Below are positions 6,789 through 8,145 of a DNA stretch of 8,145 bases, piece after piece; position 1 is the first letter of the stretch, and every line of letters starts with the position of its first letter. Below the pieces are notes generated by a model. The model worked only from the letters and a program-made list of their open reading frames with translations, did not search any database and was not told the origin of the DNA. Source of the stretch: an uncultured Chromatiaceae bacterium (GTDB taxonomy: Bacteria; Pseudomonadota; Gammaproteobacteria; Enterobacterales; Alteromonadaceae); contig CAMLNG010000153.1 of NCBI GenBank assembly GCA_946481195.1, forward strand, positions 1 through 8,145, in the 5' to 3' direction. A program made the position numbers and the translations under genes.

Positions 6789-6807
6789 AGTCGCAGGCGC
6801 CTTCAGC
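6784..6807 (-). terminator. Hairpin terminator between convergent genes
   Basis: GCTGAAG (6784-6790) and CTTCAGC (6801-6807) form a perfect seven-base-pair stem with a ten-base loop. It spans both stop codons (TGA ending at 6788 on plus and at 6803 on minus). In the minus direction it is followed by TTTT, a weak intrinsic terminator for the esterase gene. In the plus direction no T-run follows, so the effect on the flagellar-type operon is less certain. Confidence 0.5.
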
Positions 6808-8062
6808 GGTAAGTTCCCGGCTCCAGTTCCTGATATTCCCAGGCTTCCAGCTGCTGTGAAATAGCCAGCGCTTCAGCCTGTTGCTGATACTGCAGGGCAA
6901 GTTTTGGCTGCTGCAACGCGGCATACGCATCGGCCATTTGTTTATGCCAGTCGTGATATTCCGGTTGCGGCGCTTGTTGTAGTAACTGCAGCGCCAGTTT
7001 GGCCTGTTGTTTTTTCAGTAGCACTTTTGCCAGCTGGACCCGCAGTTCGTTACTGCTGCCCGGCAGCTTTTGCTCGGTTAGTTCCAGTAACTGTTCGGCC
7101 TGGGGCCACTGATCACTGACCCACAGATATTTAGCAATAGTGTAAGCCTGCAGCCAGTCATACTGATAACCGGCCCAGTGCTGGCGCCTTGCGGCAAAAT
7201 AATCCAGCACCTTCGCGTAATCTGAAAACTTCAGCAGTGGTGCAAAATCAACAAAATGGCCGACAAAATCCCACTGTAGCGCAGCGGTGAGCGCTGGCAG
7301 TGCCATGCTGTAGTGCGTCTCTGCCGGAAAATGCGTAAATTGCCATTGCAGTGTCGCCGGCGCCTGCTGTTTTAATTGGCTAACCAGTTCCTGCACACCC
7401 ATACCAGCTTCGTTGGCCAGACTGAGAAACAACCGCGACGCCGGTAAATCAGCTAAAGCCTTACGCTGAAAGCGGCTGATAATGGATTGGTTATCCAGCC
7501 AGACACTCGGGCTTAGCGCATAAAACGCTGAATAACTGCCCTCACCTTGCAACAGCGCCTGCAGGCTGAGTAGTCCGCCGAGCGAATAACCTAATAAGGC
7601 TTGTTGACCACTGGTCCGATATTGCGTGTTGACCACCTGCTGTAGTTCAGTGCGCAGATATTGCAACATCGCTTGCGCACCACCAGAGCCGGGTAAATCT
7701 GCAGTGGCCCAGCTGGTTTTATGCTGATAATCACTGCTGCCGTTGGTGGCGACGCCCACCACAATCAGCGGCGCTATACGGCCGGAGCGCGCCAGTTGCC
7801 GTACTGTCGCCGCGACATGCTCAAACTGAAAATCCGCGTCAATCAGATACAACACCGCATATCGACGCGAAGAACTTTGGTAACGTTCCGGTAGACTAAC
7901 CTGATAACGGCGTTGTTGCTGCAACACCTGCGAGAAATGACTGTGCTGGCTGTCGGCCAGAGACGCAGCCACAGCGGGCGGCAGCTTCACCAGCCCACTC
8001 AGCATCGCACAACAAACCAGACACCAGCGCAGCAACCGGCCCCAACCAGATTTATGACACAT
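6803..8062 (-). CDS. Exported alpha/beta-hydrolase esterase with TPR-like C-terminal region
   Basis: A 419-residue protein of the esterase D/enterochelin-esterase-like family (COG2819 type). The N-terminus is a signal peptide: basic residues K4, R9, R12, a hydrophobic core at about 13-25 and an AVA site near 30-32, so it should act in the periplasm or outside. The catalytic fold spans about 50-275. RRYQVSLPERY and YAVLYLIDAD are typical early strands. The nucleophile is S160 in GYSLGG, the likely acid is E218 (LANEAG), and the likely histidine is H250 (ETHYSM). Residues about 300-405 are helical, with repeated A/L/Q patterns (QWPQAEQLLELTEQKL, AKLALQLLQQA, PKLALQYQQQAEALA) resembling two or three degenerate TPR units. 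The start is supported by AGGAA eight bases upstream. The substrate is unknown; family members act on esters of siderophores, acyl groups or peptides. It appears monocistronic here. Confidence 0.85.
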   Translation of the reverse strand: MCHKSGWGRLLRWCLVCCAMLSGLVKLPPAVAASLADSQHSHFSQVLQQQRRYQVSLPERYQSSSRRYAVLYLIDADFQFEHVAATVRQLARSGRIAPLIVVGVATNGSSDYQHKTSWATADLPGSGGAQAMLQYLRTELQQVVNTQYRTSGQQALLGYSLGGLLSLQALLQGEGSYSAFYALSPSVWLDNQSIISRFQRKALADLPASRLFLSLANEAGMGVQELVSQLKQQAPATLQWQFTHFPAETHYSMALPALTAALQWDFVGHFVDFAPLLKFSDYAKVLDYFAARRQHWAGYQYDWLQAYTIAKYLWVSDQWPQAEQLLELTEQKLPGSSNELRVQLAKVLLKKQQAKLALQLLQQAPQPEYHDWHKQMADAYAALQQPKLALQYQQQAEALAISQQLEAWEYQELEPGTYR

Positions 8063-8070
8063 CGTTTAAG

Positions 8071-8075
8071 TTCCT
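8071..8075 (-). promoter_or_regulatory. Ribosome binding site of the esterase gene
   Basis: AGGAA on the minus strand, eight bases before ATG 8062, supports that start codon and therefore the full-length signal peptide. Confidence 0.65.
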
Positions 8076-8109
8076 GTGACAGTCTATTTGCAGAGATCCT
8101 AAGCATCAT

Positions 8110-8139
8110 GCCATAGCAGGAAAATAAATTGGCTGGCAA
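8110..8139 (-). promoter_or_regulatory. Candidate promoter of the esterase gene
   Basis: On the minus strand, TTGCCA (8139-8134, five of six to the -35 consensus) is followed after 18 bases by TATGGC (8115-8110) with an extended -10 TGC immediately before it. It lies about 50 bases upstream of the start at 8062. The -10 itself is poor (3/6), so this is a moderate prediction. Confidence 0.4.
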
Positions 8140-8145
8140 ATACGT

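Noticed and set aside
1..8145. CRISPR arrays, tRNA/rRNA genes, insertion sequences, attachment sites, riboswitches
   Set aside because: No regularly spaced repeats, cloverleaf sequence, transposase or integrase reading frame, or terminal inverted repeats were seen. Recurring CAGCAG/CTGCAG motifs reflect Gln- and Leu-rich coding.

Overview
The window looks like chromosomal DNA of a motile, respiring gammaproteobacterium. The gene order ccmA-B-C-D-E-F, the close match of key residues to the E. coli Ccm proteins, and a flagellar FliK/FlhB-type gene pair next to ccmA all fit Alteromonadales-type bacteria. The glutamine- and leucine-rich proteins recall Rheinheimera, Alishewanella or Arsukibacterium. 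The genus is inferred from general style, not demonstrated.

Bases 1-4463 (minus strand) hold a compact System I cytochrome c maturation operon, read right to left: ccmA, ccmB, ccmC, ccmD, ccmE and the first 580 codons of ccmF, which runs off the left edge. Each junction overlaps by 1-14 bases or has a 1-base gap, so translation is probably coupled throughout. CcmA (ATPase) and CcmB (membrane subunit) work with CcmC and CcmD to load heme covalently on His130 of the periplasmic chaperone CcmE. CcmF then takes that heme and attaches it to apocytochrome c. The remaining genes (ccmG, ccmH, ccmI) would be expected beyond base 1. The ccmC/ccmD and ccmD/ccmE junctions carry a near-identical 30-base sequence containing the ribosome binding site of the next gene.

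Bases 4464-4569 are a short divergent intergenic region with candidate promoter elements for both sides, a 7-base direct repeat and a small hairpin just upstream of the plus-strand start codon.

Bases 4570-6788 (plus strand) hold two translationally coupled genes. The first is a 639-residue, glutamine-rich protein with a C-terminal FliK-type (flagellar hook-length control) domain. The second is a 100-residue protein matching only the C-terminal cytoplasmic piece of the export gate protein FlhB, without the self-cleaving NPTH motif. In canonical flagella, FliK-C and FlhB-C act together to switch export specificity, so this looks like a detached or duplicate switch module. It is the most interesting part of the window.

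Bases 6803-8062 (minus strand) encode an exported serine esterase of the alpha/beta-hydrolase fold with a helical, TPR-like C-terminal extension. It converges on the FlhB-like gene over a shared hairpin and has a plausible promoter at the right edge. No rRNA, tRNA, CRISPR array, insertion sequence or broken gene was seen, and no gene-free stretch exceeds about 110 bases.
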